Source: Thermodesulfobacteriota bacterium
Lineage (GTDB): Bacteria; Desulfobacterota; Desulfocorpusculales; Desulfocorpusculum
NCBI GenBank assembly: GCA_028275295.1
Contig: JAPWUY010000002.1
Location: forward strand, 1-16,113
DNA: 16,113 nt
Direction of reading: 5' to 3'
This document shows positions 8,215-14,656 of this stretch, piece after piece. Below the pieces are notes generated by a model, which did no database searches, had not been told where the DNA came from, and saw only the letters and a program-made list of their open reading frames with translations. The position numbers were made by a program, and so were the translations under genes. Every line of letters begins with the position of its first letter. Position 1 is the first letter of the stretch.

Positions 8215-9354
8215 ATGGACCTTCTGCTTTCCGAACACCACAGGATGGTCCGGGCCTCGGCGAGAAAGTTCGCTGAGGCAGAGCTGGGCCCCATAGCCGA
8301 GGAGATAGACGAGCAAGAGCGTTTCCCCATGGAGGTGTACAGAAAGGCTGGGGAGCTGGGCCTCATCGGCTCCATAATACCGGAGCAGTACGGCGGGGGG
8401 GGAGCTGATCTCCTGACCAACGGAATAATCAAGGAGGAGATGTGCCGGGTATCCGCTGGGTTCGGGATGTCCATGAACATTTGCACGAACAACTTCTGCT
8501 ACTTCATCGCCAAGTACGGAACCGAATCCCAGAAAAGAAGATACATCCCCCCAGTGATCTCGGGTGAGGCCCTGGGCAGTTGGTGCCTCACTGAGCCTGA
8601 GGCCGGCTCCGACGCCCTGGCCATAAGGACCAGCTACAGGGTGGAAAACGGCGAGTACGTGATCACGGGATCCAAGACTTTCATAACCAATGCACCCATA
8701 GCCAGATACTTCATAGTGGTCGCCCGGAGACAGGGCACAAAGGGCGCAAAAGGGGCGAGCCTGTTCATATTGGAACGGGGCATGGAGGGGCTGAGCACAG
8801 GACCTCCTTTTCGCAAACTGGGGATGAGATGTTCCCCAACGGGACAGGTCTTTCTCGATGAGGTGAGGGTTGGTCCCGAACAGGTGCTGGGTGTGGAGGA
8901 AGAGGGTTTCAAGACCATGTTCGAGACCTTGGATCTGGAGCGGATCCTCGGTGCCAATACCAGCATAGGGATAGCTCAGGCTTGCCTGGATGCCTCCGTG
9001 AGATACGCAAAGGAAAGAAAACAGTTCGGCAAGCCCATAGCGGAGTTCCAGCTCGTGAGGAACATGCTCGCGGAGATGGCCACGAGGCTGGAGATAACCA
9101 GGGTCTATACCTACTCCCTCTTTCCCCTGGCGGAAAGGGGGGTGAAGCTCACAAAGGAGGCATCCATAGCCAAGTATTACGCCTCCATCATGGCCACCAG
9201 GGCTGCACTGGATGCTGTGCAGATATTCGGAGGGTATGGGTACATGAGGGATTATCCCGTGCAGAGGTATTTGAGGGATGCCAAGCTCGTGGAGATCGGT
9301 GGGGGGACCTCCGAGATCCAGAAAATGATCATCGCGAGGGAGCTTCTTCGATGA
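8215..9354 (+). CDS. acyl-CoA dehydrogenase
   Basis: A 379-residue FAD-dependent acyl-CoA dehydrogenase of normal length, oxidising an acyl-CoA to the 2-enoyl-CoA and passing electrons to an electron-transfer flavoprotein, which is not in this window. Motifs in order: YGGGGADLL at about 59, LTEPEAGSD at 125-133, [25 protein letters not shown], and the C-terminal [12 protein letters not shown]. The EGT catalytic Glu of short/medium-chain enzymes is Gly363 here. E242 in [10 protein letters not shown] sits where isovaleryl-CoA and long-chain dehydrogenases carry their base, so the enzyme should be active and of that subtype. The start follows an AAAGGAG run very closely, with GAGGAG a little farther upstream as the other possible Shine-Dalgarno. 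The stop overlaps the next start by ATGA. Confidence 0.94.
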   Translation: MDLLLSEHHRMVRASARKFAEAELGPIAEEIDEQERFPMEVYRKAGELGLIGSIIPEQYGGGGADLLTNGIIKEEMCRVSAGFGMSMNICTNNFCYFIAKYGTESQKRRYIPPVISGEALGSWCLTEPEAGSDALAIRTSYRVENGEYVITGSKTFITNAPIARYFIVVARRQGTKGAKGASLFILERGMEGLSTGPPFRKLGMRCSPTGQVFLDEVRVGPEQVLGVEEEGFKTMFETLDLERILGANTSIGIAQACLDASVRYAKERKQFGKPIAEFQLVRNMLAEMATRLEITRVYTYSLFPLAERGVKLTKEASIAKYYASIMATRAALDAVQIFGGYGYMRDYPVQRYLRDAKLVEIGGGTSEIQKMIIARELLR

Positions 9355-10886
9355 ATCCAGGCCACATAGGCTACTTGGTGGACAGAAATGCGAGAAAGTT
9401 CCCGACCAAAGAGGCCATCTCGGACCATCGGGGTAGATGGAGCTATGCCAGGCTGAGACAGGAAGTGCTCGGGATCGTGGGTGGGCTCTGCAGCCTCGGG
9501 GTGAAGAGGAAGGACAGGGTGGCAACCCTCATGACCAACAGAGGGGAGCTCATCGTATCCTATTTGGCCCTTTTCAGGATGGGGGCCATACTGGTCCCCC
9601 TCAATACCAGGCTCGCGGATCCAGAATGGGAATACATCCTGCGAGACTCCGGAGCCAGGTGGATCATCACGGAGAGCATGTTCGAGGGGAGGATAGCCCG
9701 CATCAGGGAAAGACTCCCCCAAATCGAGGAGGTGATATCCGTGGGAGCCCAGGAGAAGGGAGTGATAGGGTGGGAGGAGATCCTCACTGCCCCTCCCATG
9801 GAAGAGCCTCCCCAAGAGCCAGGGATCGAGGACGAGCTGTACATTCTCTACACATCTGGGACCACAGGGAAGCCCAAGGGGGCAGTGATCACCCATCAGA
9901 ACTTCCTGTGGAATGCCATAAACGGGCAGATAACGGGCGGTTTCAAGGGAGATGACGTCGTGTACTACGGCCTTCCCCTCTTTCATGCAGCGGCCATGGG
10001 CGGATGTTTTGCCACAATGCTCCTGGGAGGAAAGGTGGTTCTCAGGCCGAGGTTCGACCCAGTGGAGCTATTGGAGCTCGTGGAATCGGAGAGGATAACG
10101 AGGGTTCCGGCTGTGCCCCCCATGTTGCTCGCCATCCTCGAGGCCCCGGGCCTCGAGAAAAAGGACTTGAGCTCCCTCAGGGCCTTCAACACAGGAGCAA
10201 CTACCATACCCCAATCCCTGAAAGAGAGGCTTCATGAGAGGTTCCCGTGGGTGGAGATCACTGACTCTTATGGCCTCACTGAGGCGACCTCTTACTGCAC
10301 GGTGCTCGCGGGAAAGGAGTTCCTCGCCAAAAAGGCATGCGTTGGGAGACCCCATGCCTACGTGGAGATAAGGGTTGTGGACGAGAGGGACAGGGATCTG
10401 CCCCCGGGTCAAGTGGGAGAGATACTGGTGCGGGGCCCCAATGTGATGAAGGGATACTGGATGAGGCCCGAGGAAACCGAGGAGGCCCTCAGGGGTGGAT
10501 GGCTCCACACAGGGGATCTGGGTCGAATGGACGAGGAAGGGTATCTCTATGTAGTGGACAGAAAAAAGGACATGATCATAACGGGTGGAGAGAACGTCTA
10601 TCCGAGGGAGGTGGAGGAGGTCCTCAACTCTCATCCCTCGGTGATGGAGGCGGCTGTGGTGGGAGTGCCGGATGAGAAATGGGGGGAGAGGGTAGTGGCC
10701 TTCGTTATCCCCCGCCCGGGAATCGCTCCAGACCCCAAGGAGTTGGATCTCCACTGCAGGGACCATCTGGCTTCTTACAAGTGTCCCAAGGAATACAGGG
10801 TGGTGGAAGACCTCCCTCGAACCTCTACAGGAAAGATCCTGAAGAGGGTCCTCAGGGAAAGATGGGAGACCTCGGGCCCGAGATGA
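9351..10886 (+). CDS. acyl-CoA synthetase 2 (AMP-forming)
   Basis: A 511-residue ANL-superfamily CoA ligase. The phosphate loop is [10 protein letters not shown] at 168-177. Other motifs are [43 protein letters not shown], and the catalytic K495 in STGKILKR. Its motifs are closer to consensus than those of synthetase 1. The open frame extends upstream within the dehydrogenase gene, but ATG 9351 overlaps the dehydrogenase stop (ATGA), which is the usual coupled start and fits the family N-terminus. It is the last gene of the operon in this window; 159 nt follow before the next plausible start. Two distinct ligases in one operon suggest two acids need activation, for example the imported substrate and an acid released later. 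This is inference. Confidence 0.93.
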   Translation: MNPGHIGYLVDRNARKFPTKEAISDHRGRWSYARLRQEVLGIVGGLCSLGVKRKDRVATLMTNRGELIVSYLALFRMGAILVPLNTRLADPEWEYILRDSGARWIITESMFEGRIARIRERLPQIEEVISVGAQEKGVIGWEEILTAPPMEEPPQEPGIEDELYILYTSGTTGKPKGAVITHQNFLWNAINGQITGGFKGDDVVYYGLPLFHAAAMGGCFATMLLGGKVVLRPRFDPVELLELVESERITRVPAVPPMLLAILEAPGLEKKDLSSLRAFNTGATTIPQSLKERLHERFPWVEITDSYGLTEATSYCTVLAGKEFLAKKACVGRPHAYVEIRVVDERDRDLPPGQVGEILVRGPNVMKGYWMRPEETEEALRGGWLHTGDLGRMDEEGYLYVVDRKKDMIITGGENVYPREVEEVLNSHPSVMEAAVVGVPDEKWGERVVAFVIPRPGIAPDPKELDLHCRDHLASYKCPKEYRVVEDLPRTSTGKILKRVLRERWETSGPR

Positions 10887-11045
10887 AGGGAAAACGTTGA
10901 GGAGGGCCCATCCCCAAACCCCATGAAAGGACATTGCCCTGGGGGAGGCAGGAATCCCGATACCTAGCTTGCACAATTGGAGGAGGGGCTTACCTTTTTC
11001 TCGGGAAGGGGTTATCATTCCGTTGCACTTTGGAGGTCGTGGATC
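10887..11045 (+). other. intergenic stretch after the operon
   Basis: There are 159 bases between the last operon gene and the ATG of the HTH gene. I see no strong intrinsic terminator; only weak stems such as TGCC/GGCA around 10935-10950 without a T-run. A possible weak promoter for the next gene lies near its right end. A TTG at 10977 keeps the HTH frame open but is less likely to be used than ATG 11046. Confidence 0.5.
10990..11018 (+). promoter_or_regulatory. possible weak promoter for the HTH/two-CW gene
   Basis: TATCAT at 11013-11018 matches five of six bases of a -10 box; 17 bases upstream is TTACCT, a poor -35 (three of six). The position, 28 bases before the ATG, is suitable, but the match is weak and could be chance. 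Confidence 0.3.
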
Positions 11046-11486
11046 ATGGACAAGAGGCTCTTTGCTGAGATAAGGCGGTATCTGGGCAAGACCCAAGCGG
11101 AGATGGCCCATCTTCTTGGGACCTCGTTGAAGGCTGTTCAGAGTTTCGAGCAAGGATGGAGGAGGATTCCTCCCCATGCGGAAAGACAAGCGCTTTTTTT
11201 CCTGTCCAGGAAGACTAGGAAGGAGGCCAAACCTTGTTGGGAGCTCATGAACTGCCCTGAGGAGAGGAAGGTCAAGTGCCCTGCGTGGGAATTCCAAACA
11301 GGAGAGCTCTGTTGGTTCATAAACGGCACCATGTGCCAGGGGACGGCCAAAAAGACATGGAGGGAGAAGATGGAGCGGTGCCTAAATTGCGGTGTCTTCT
11401 GCTCCATCTTTCCCGATAGTTTCCAGTTTGCTCCCCGCCTCCAAGGCCCTCAGTCACCTTGCCCGGAGCCACAGGCCCAGGGTTGA
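11046..11486 (+). CDS. HTH plus two-CW-type cysteine domain protein
   Basis: A 146-residue protein with two parts. Residues 3-53 look like an Xre/Cro-type helix-turn-helix (KTQAEMAHLLGTSLKAVQSF is the helix-turn-helix core). Residues 62-119 are cysteine-rich, with Cys at 64, 70, 78, 89, 97, 112, 115 and 119, including the two Cys-Trp pairs C64-W65 and C89-W90. That resembles the small 'two-CW' domain seen in Desulfobacterota-type genomes. The C-terminal 25 residues look disordered. ATG 11046 has GGAGGT 8 nt upstream and puts the HTH at the very N-terminus; the TTG at 10977 would add 23 residues with no clear Shine-Dalgarno. A DNA-binding sensor of metal or redox state is plausible but unproven. 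It stands alone, after the catabolic operon and convergent with the malic-enzyme gene. Confidence 0.8.
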   Translation: MDKRLFAEIRRYLGKTQAEMAHLLGTSLKAVQSFEQGWRRIPPHAERQALFFLSRKTRKEAKPCWELMNCPEERKVKCPAWEFQTGELCWFINGTMCQGTAKKTWREKMERCLNCGVFCSIFPDSFQFAPRLQGPQSPCPEPQAQG

Positions 11487-11517
11487 CAGGCCAGAGATCC
11501 ATTGGCTTTGAAGGACA

Positions 11518-11540
11518 AATCCTCCTAGCTCGAGAGGATT
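11518..11540. terminator. possible hairpin between convergent genes
   Basis: AATCCTC at 11518-11524 and GAGGATT at 11534-11540 are perfect inverted repeats around a 9-base loop. They span the stop codon of the minus-strand malic-enzyme gene and lie 32 bases after the plus-strand HTH gene. There is no T-run on either side, so an intrinsic terminator is only a possibility; part of it is coding sequence. Confidence 0.22.
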
Positions 11541-14032
11541 CCTCCTTCGAGGAGGTACTGATGGGTTCTCCTTCGGATGATCTCCGGGTCTATCCTCCTC
11601 CTTGCGACCCCTGTCTCCAAGGCCGCCTTGGCGACTGCCTCTGCAACAAGGGGGGGAACGTGGAGATTCATGGCCTCTGGAATGATGAAGTCTGGCCCCA
11701 GGGCATCTTCGGGGACTGCATTGGCGAGGGCATTGGCTGCTGCCAATTTCATGGCGTCATTTATGGTGGTCGCCATGACATCCAGGGCGCCTCTGAATAT
11801 GCCGGGAAAACCCAGGCAATTGTTCACCTGGTTGGGGAAATCGCTCCTCCCTGTCGCGACGACTTTAGCACCTGCGGCCTTGGCCTCTTGGGGCATGATC
11901 TCCGGGACGGGATTCGCCATTGCGAATACTATCGGGTCGGAAGCCATGGCCCTCACCATGTCCCTGGAGACCACCCCTGGCCCCGAAAGACCGAGGAAGA
12001 CATCCGCACCCTCCATTGCCTGGGAAAGACTTCCCCTGACCTGCCTGGGATTTGTCGCGGCGGCGATCTCCTCCTTGACTGGGTTCATGTTCTTTTTCCT
12101 TCCCCTGTAAATGGCCCCAGTCCTGTCGCAGAGGATCACGTCCGTTGCGCCCGCAGCGATCAGTATCCTGGCCGTGGCTATGGCCGCAGCCCCTGCTCCG
12201 TTTATGACAATCCGAGCTTCGGAGAGGTTTTTCCCCACAACCTTCAGGGCATTGATCAGGGCTGCTAGCACCACAACAGCGGTCCCGTGCTGATCGTCGT
12301 GAAAAACTGGAATGTCCAGAAGCTCCGAAAGTCTGCTCTCTATCTCGAAGCATCTAGGAGCTGCTATGTCCTCGAGATTGATCCCGCCAAAGCTCGGGGC
12401 AAGTGCCCTGACAACTGAGACGAACTCATCCACGTCCTGAGTGGCAACGCATATGGGATACGCCTCCACTCCTCCAAAGGTCTGAAATAGAACACACTTT
12501 CCCTCCATCACCGGCAAGGCAGCTCTGGCCCCGATGTCCCCAAGGCCCAAAACAGCGCTTCCATCGGTCACCACAGCGACCAGATTTGACTTGCAGGTGA
12601 GATCCCATGCTAGCTTGGGATCATGGGCTATGAGGGTGGAGGCGGTGACCTCCCCGGAGGGGAGGTAGAGAAGCCTCAGGATCCTTTGGTCCTTGACGGG
12701 GACCTTGGCCTTCACTCCTATCACTCCCCGGTACCTCCTGTGCAGATCCAATGACTCCTGCTGAACATCCATGGGCCCTGGGGCCTTGGGCGGGACTGTG
12801 AAGGCCCCCTCGTATATGAACCGCTCGGTCTCCTCAGCCACCTTTTCCGGATCTACTTCCCTTCTCGCAACGCCTGTGAGGATGGCTGCCTGGGCGACTC
12901 TCGCTGCAATGGCTGGGGGTACCCTGAAATCCGTGAGCCTGGGCACTATGTATGCCTCGCAGAGCTCCTCGTCCGTCACAAGATCAGCCAGGGCTTGGGC
13001 TGCAGCGATCTTCATCTCGTAATTTATCTCCTTGGCCCCAACGTCCAGAGCGCCCCTGAAGACTCCTGGGAAGACCAAGGCGATGTTGAGCTCATTGAAG
13101 TCCATGGCCGTGCTCGTTGAGACCCCTACGATCTTGGCCCCGGCATCGAGGGCCTCCTTGAGGCCTATCTCGGGTTGAGGGTTGGCGAAGGCGAGGACCA
13201 CGGGATCCTTGGCCATCCTGGAGATCATCTCACCCTTGAGGACCCCACCAGTTGAAAATCCTATGAAGATGTCAGCGCCCTCCAGTGCATCGGCCAGGGA
13301 TCCCTTGATACCCCTGGGATTGGTCCTCCAGGCCACAGCACTTTTGGCCCAGTTCATCCCGTAGGGCCTGAACGTGTAAAGGGGGCCGTGGCTATCGCAC
13401 ACGATGAGGTCCTTGACACCCCATTCCAGAAGAAGCCTGGCTGTGGCAATGCCAGCTGCCCCTGCCCCATTTATGACCACCCTCAACTCTTCCTTGGCCT
13501 TTCCCGTTATCCTGAGGGAATTCGTGATGCAGGCCAAGGCCAGAATTGCAGCCGCATGCTGATCATTGTGGAAGACAGGGACGTTGACTGCTCGACGGAG
13601 CTGTCCCTCGATGGTGAAGCATCTAGGGGACGTGATGTCCTCCAGGCATATGGCCCCGAATGTGGGGGCCAGGAGGGATACCACCTGGACGATTTCCTGG
13701 GGATCCTGGGTATCGAGACACAGGGGGAAGGCATCCACCCCCGCTAGACTCTTGAAGATCACACTCCTTCCTTCCATGAGGGGCAGGGCCGCCAGCGGCC
13801 CCATATCCGATCTGCCCAGGACCCTTGAGCCATCGGTGACGAGGGCCACGGTGTTGGCTCTGCAGGTGTATTCGAAGGAGGCCTTGGGGTCTTTGGCTAT
13901 CTCCAGACAAGGAGCTGCGACCCCCGGGGTGTAGACCACGCTCAGCACATGGCGGTCTTTCACGGGCACCTTCACCTCCACCCCTATCAATCCCCTATGC
14001 TTGCGCCTGTAGACAATGCCTTTGTCCTCCAT
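11525..14032 (-). CDS. tandem-duplicated malic enzyme (two fused malic-enzyme units)
   Basis: An 835-residue protein made of two complete malic-enzyme-like units, about 1-415 and 421-835, each with an N-terminal catalytic domain and an NAD(P)-binding Rossmann domain ([12 protein letters not shown] and [12 protein letters not shown]). Malic enzymes oxidatively decarboxylate malate to pyruvate. Unit 2 keeps the likely catalytic Lys (K512 in MEGK), metal ligands E554/D555 and D580, D579, and the [11 protein letters not shown] substrate segment. However, its tyrosine loop is changed (Y456-LPSGEV instead of YTPGVA). Unit 1 keeps Y34-TPGVA and E131/D132, but has R89 for the Lys, N156 for the first Asp of HDDQHGT, and has lost the GRSD-PNQ-NN motif. 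The frame is open to a TTG at 14092, but the promoter lies at 14084-14112, so ATG 14032 with GGGGGTGG upstream is the probable start; ATG 14077 would be leaderless. Confidence 0.9.
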   Translation of the reverse strand: MEDKGIVYRRKHRGLIGVEVKVPVKDRHVLSVVYTPGVAAPCLEIAKDPKASFEYTCRANTVALVTDGSRVLGRSDMGPLAALPLMEGRSVIFKSLAGVDAFPLCLDTQDPQEIVQVVSLLAPTFGAICLEDITSPRCFTIEGQLRRAVNVPVFHNDQHAAAILALACITNSLRITGKAKEELRVVINGAGAAGIATARLLLEWGVKDLIVCDSHGPLYTFRPYGMNWAKSAVAWRTNPRGIKGSLADALEGADIFIGFSTGGVLKGEMISRMAKDPVVLAFANPQPEIGLKEALDAGAKIVGVSTSTAMDFNELNIALVFPGVFRGALDVGAKEINYEMKIAAAQALADLVTDEELCEAYIVPRLTDFRVPPAIAARVAQAAILTGVARREVDPEKVAEETERFIYEGAFTVPPKAPGPMDVQQESLDLHRRYRGVIGVKAKVPVKDQRILRLLYLPSGEVTASTLIAHDPKLAWDLTCKSNLVAVVTDGSAVLGLGDIGARAALPVMEGKCVLFQTFGGVEAYPICVATQDVDEFVSVVRALAPSFGGINLEDIAAPRCFEIESRLSELLDIPVFHDDQHGTAVVVLAALINALKVVGKNLSEARIVINGAGAAAIATARILIAAGATDVILCDRTGAIYRGRKKNMNPVKEEIAAATNPRQVRGSLSQAMEGADVFLGLSGPGVVSRDMVRAMASDPIVFAMANPVPEIMPQEAKAAGAKVVATGRSDFPNQVNNCLGFPGIFRGALDVMATTINDAMKLAAANALANAVPEDALGPDFIIPEAMNLHVPPLVAEAVAKAALETGVARRRIDPEIIRRRTHQYLLEGGILSS

Positions 14033-14083
14033 GTCCACCCCCGCTTTTGTCCCATATAGTAGGACAATGTCACGCATAATGAA

Positions 14084-14112
14084 ACTATACAAGGACTCCC
14101 CTCTGTTGTCAA
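14084..14112 (-). promoter_or_regulatory. sigma-70-type promoter of the malic-enzyme gene
   Basis: On the minus strand TTGACA (14112-14107) is followed by exactly 17 bases and then TATAGT (14089-14084), eleven of twelve consensus bases with ideal spacing. Transcription would start near 14077, giving a leader of about 45 nt before ATG 14032. It excludes the TTG at 14092 as a start. Confidence 0.8.
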
Positions 14113-14136
14113 GGCCTGGACTCCGAATCCGTTTCC

Positions 14137-14165
14137 TTGACCCGCCTCGGGGTTTTGGCTATAGT
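14137..14165 (+). promoter_or_regulatory. sigma-70-type promoter for the coiled-coil gene and comM
   Basis: TTGACC (14137-14142), a 17-base spacer and TATAGT (14160-14165) give ten of twelve consensus bases with ideal spacing. Transcription would start near 14172, with a leader of about 74 nt before ATG 14246. It probably serves both the coiled-coil gene and comM. Confidence 0.75.
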
Positions 14166-14180
14166 ATGCGGCGAGTCCCA

Positions 14181-14197
14181 TTCCGGGGAACATTCCC
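14181..14197 (+). promoter_or_regulatory. palindrome cluster in the leader, possible operator
   Basis: TTCC-GG-GGAA (14181-14190) overlaps GGGAA-CA-TTCCC (14186-14197), so three alternating half-sites lie about 10-25 bases after the predicted transcription start. A repressor site here is possible; no known consensus is recognised. Confidence 0.28.
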
Positions 14198-14227
14198 TTT
14201 CGATGCGTTGATCCTGGCTTTGTCGAG

Positions 14228-14245
14228 GGAAGGAGTCCCCCTTCC
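14228..14245 (+). promoter_or_regulatory. hairpin covering the Shine-Dalgarno of the coiled-coil gene
   Basis: GGAAGG (14228-14233) pairs perfectly with CCTTCC (14240-14245) around a six-base loop, ending at the base before ATG 14246. The ribosome binding sequence GGAAGGAG is inside the stem, so translation could be damped until the stem opens. Confidence 0.35.
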
Positions 14246-14644
14246 ATGGATGCATGGAGCGATCCCATCCTCTGGGTTGCGGCCACCTTGGTCCTGGCCT
14301 TCCTGTACAGGCTCTCGAGGTCCATAGCTGGGGACCTGGTTCGAAGAAGAAGCGAGAGGACAAAAGAGCTCCAAATGGCGAGAATGCTCCTCTCCGATTA
14401 TAGGGCCAGGTACGGCGCGAACAAGGTCAGGGCTCGCCTCGACGAGGACTTGCGGCTTGCGAGAGAGAGGGTCGAGGAGCTTGGAGCCAAGTGGAAGCGC
14501 TACCAGAGGCTGAAAGAGGAAGCTTTGAAGGAGATGGAGAGAAAGGAACTAGCGGAAGAGGAGGACAAGATCTACAGGGCCTTTCTGGCAGAGGCCCACA
14601 GGCTAAAGGCCCTCAAGAAGGCACACGAGCTATTCAAGGGGTGA
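14246..14644 (+). CDS. membrane-anchored coiled-coil protein, function unknown
   Basis: A 132-residue protein I do not recognise. Residues 7-25 form one hydrophobic helix (PILWVAATLVLAFLYRL), followed by basic residues (RRRSERTK) that should stay in the cytoplasm. From about 35 to 128 it is a long, highly charged helix rich in Glu, Lys, Arg and Leu with coiled-coil character (for example RARERVEELGAKWKRYQRLK in part). ATG 14246 follows AGGGAAGGAG at a spacing of about 10. It lies 12 nt before the comM start, so the two are probably co-transcribed from the promoter at 14137-14165. It has no enzyme motif or Cys. It could be a scaffold or anchor, but nothing in the sequence assigns a partner. 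Confidence 0.75.
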   Translation: MDAWSDPILWVAATLVLAFLYRLSRSIAGDLVRRRSERTKELQMARMLLSDYRARYGANKVRARLDEDLRLARERVEELGAKWKRYQRLKEEALKEMERKELAEEEDKIYRAFLAEAHRLKALKKAHELFKG

Positions 14645-14656
14645 AGGTTCGCTTCC

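Larger units (their letters stand above)
14033..14245. other. divergent intergenic region with repeated heptamer
   Basis: These 213 bases separate the minus-strand malic-enzyme gene from the plus-strand coiled-coil gene and contain two back-to-back promoters whose -35 boxes are 24 bases apart. GGACTCC occurs at 14093-14099 and 14118-14124, and its reverse complement GGAGTCC at 14232-14238; GAGTCCC recurs at 14173-14179. These may be regulator half-sites or chance in a GC-rich stretch. Confidence 0.45.

Noticed and set aside
8395..8402. A run of eight G in the dehydrogenase gene, with similar runs in dctM (1534-1541) and dctQ.
   Set aside because: These encode Gly-Gly stretches that fit the families; GGG codons are common here, so phase variation is not supported.
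7443..8492. A 349-codon minus-strand open frame spanning the synthetase 1/dehydrogenase junction.
   Set aside because: No domain is recognisable, and it is antisense to conserved C-terminal synthetase motifs.
9292..9310. Apparent loss of the catalytic Glu in the acyl-CoA dehydrogenase (GGGTS instead of EGTS).
   Set aside because: E242 in LDLER occupies the alternative catalytic position used by isovaleryl-CoA and long-chain dehydrogenases, so activity is not in doubt.
8167..9525. A 452-codon open frame on the minus strand across the acyl-CoA dehydrogenase gene.
   Set aside because: It is antisense to a well-supported dehydrogenase; its translation is rich in His, Pro, Gly and Ser with no recognisable domain, as expected from the codon bias of the sense gene.
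10068..11297. A 409-codon minus-strand open frame over acyl-CoA synthetase 2 and the HTH gene.
   Set aside because: It covers two supported sense genes and shows no family motif; it is a shadow frame.
11577..12268. Plus-strand open frames inside the malic-enzyme gene.
   Set aside because: They are antisense to strongly conserved Rossmann and metal-binding motifs and match nothing themselves.
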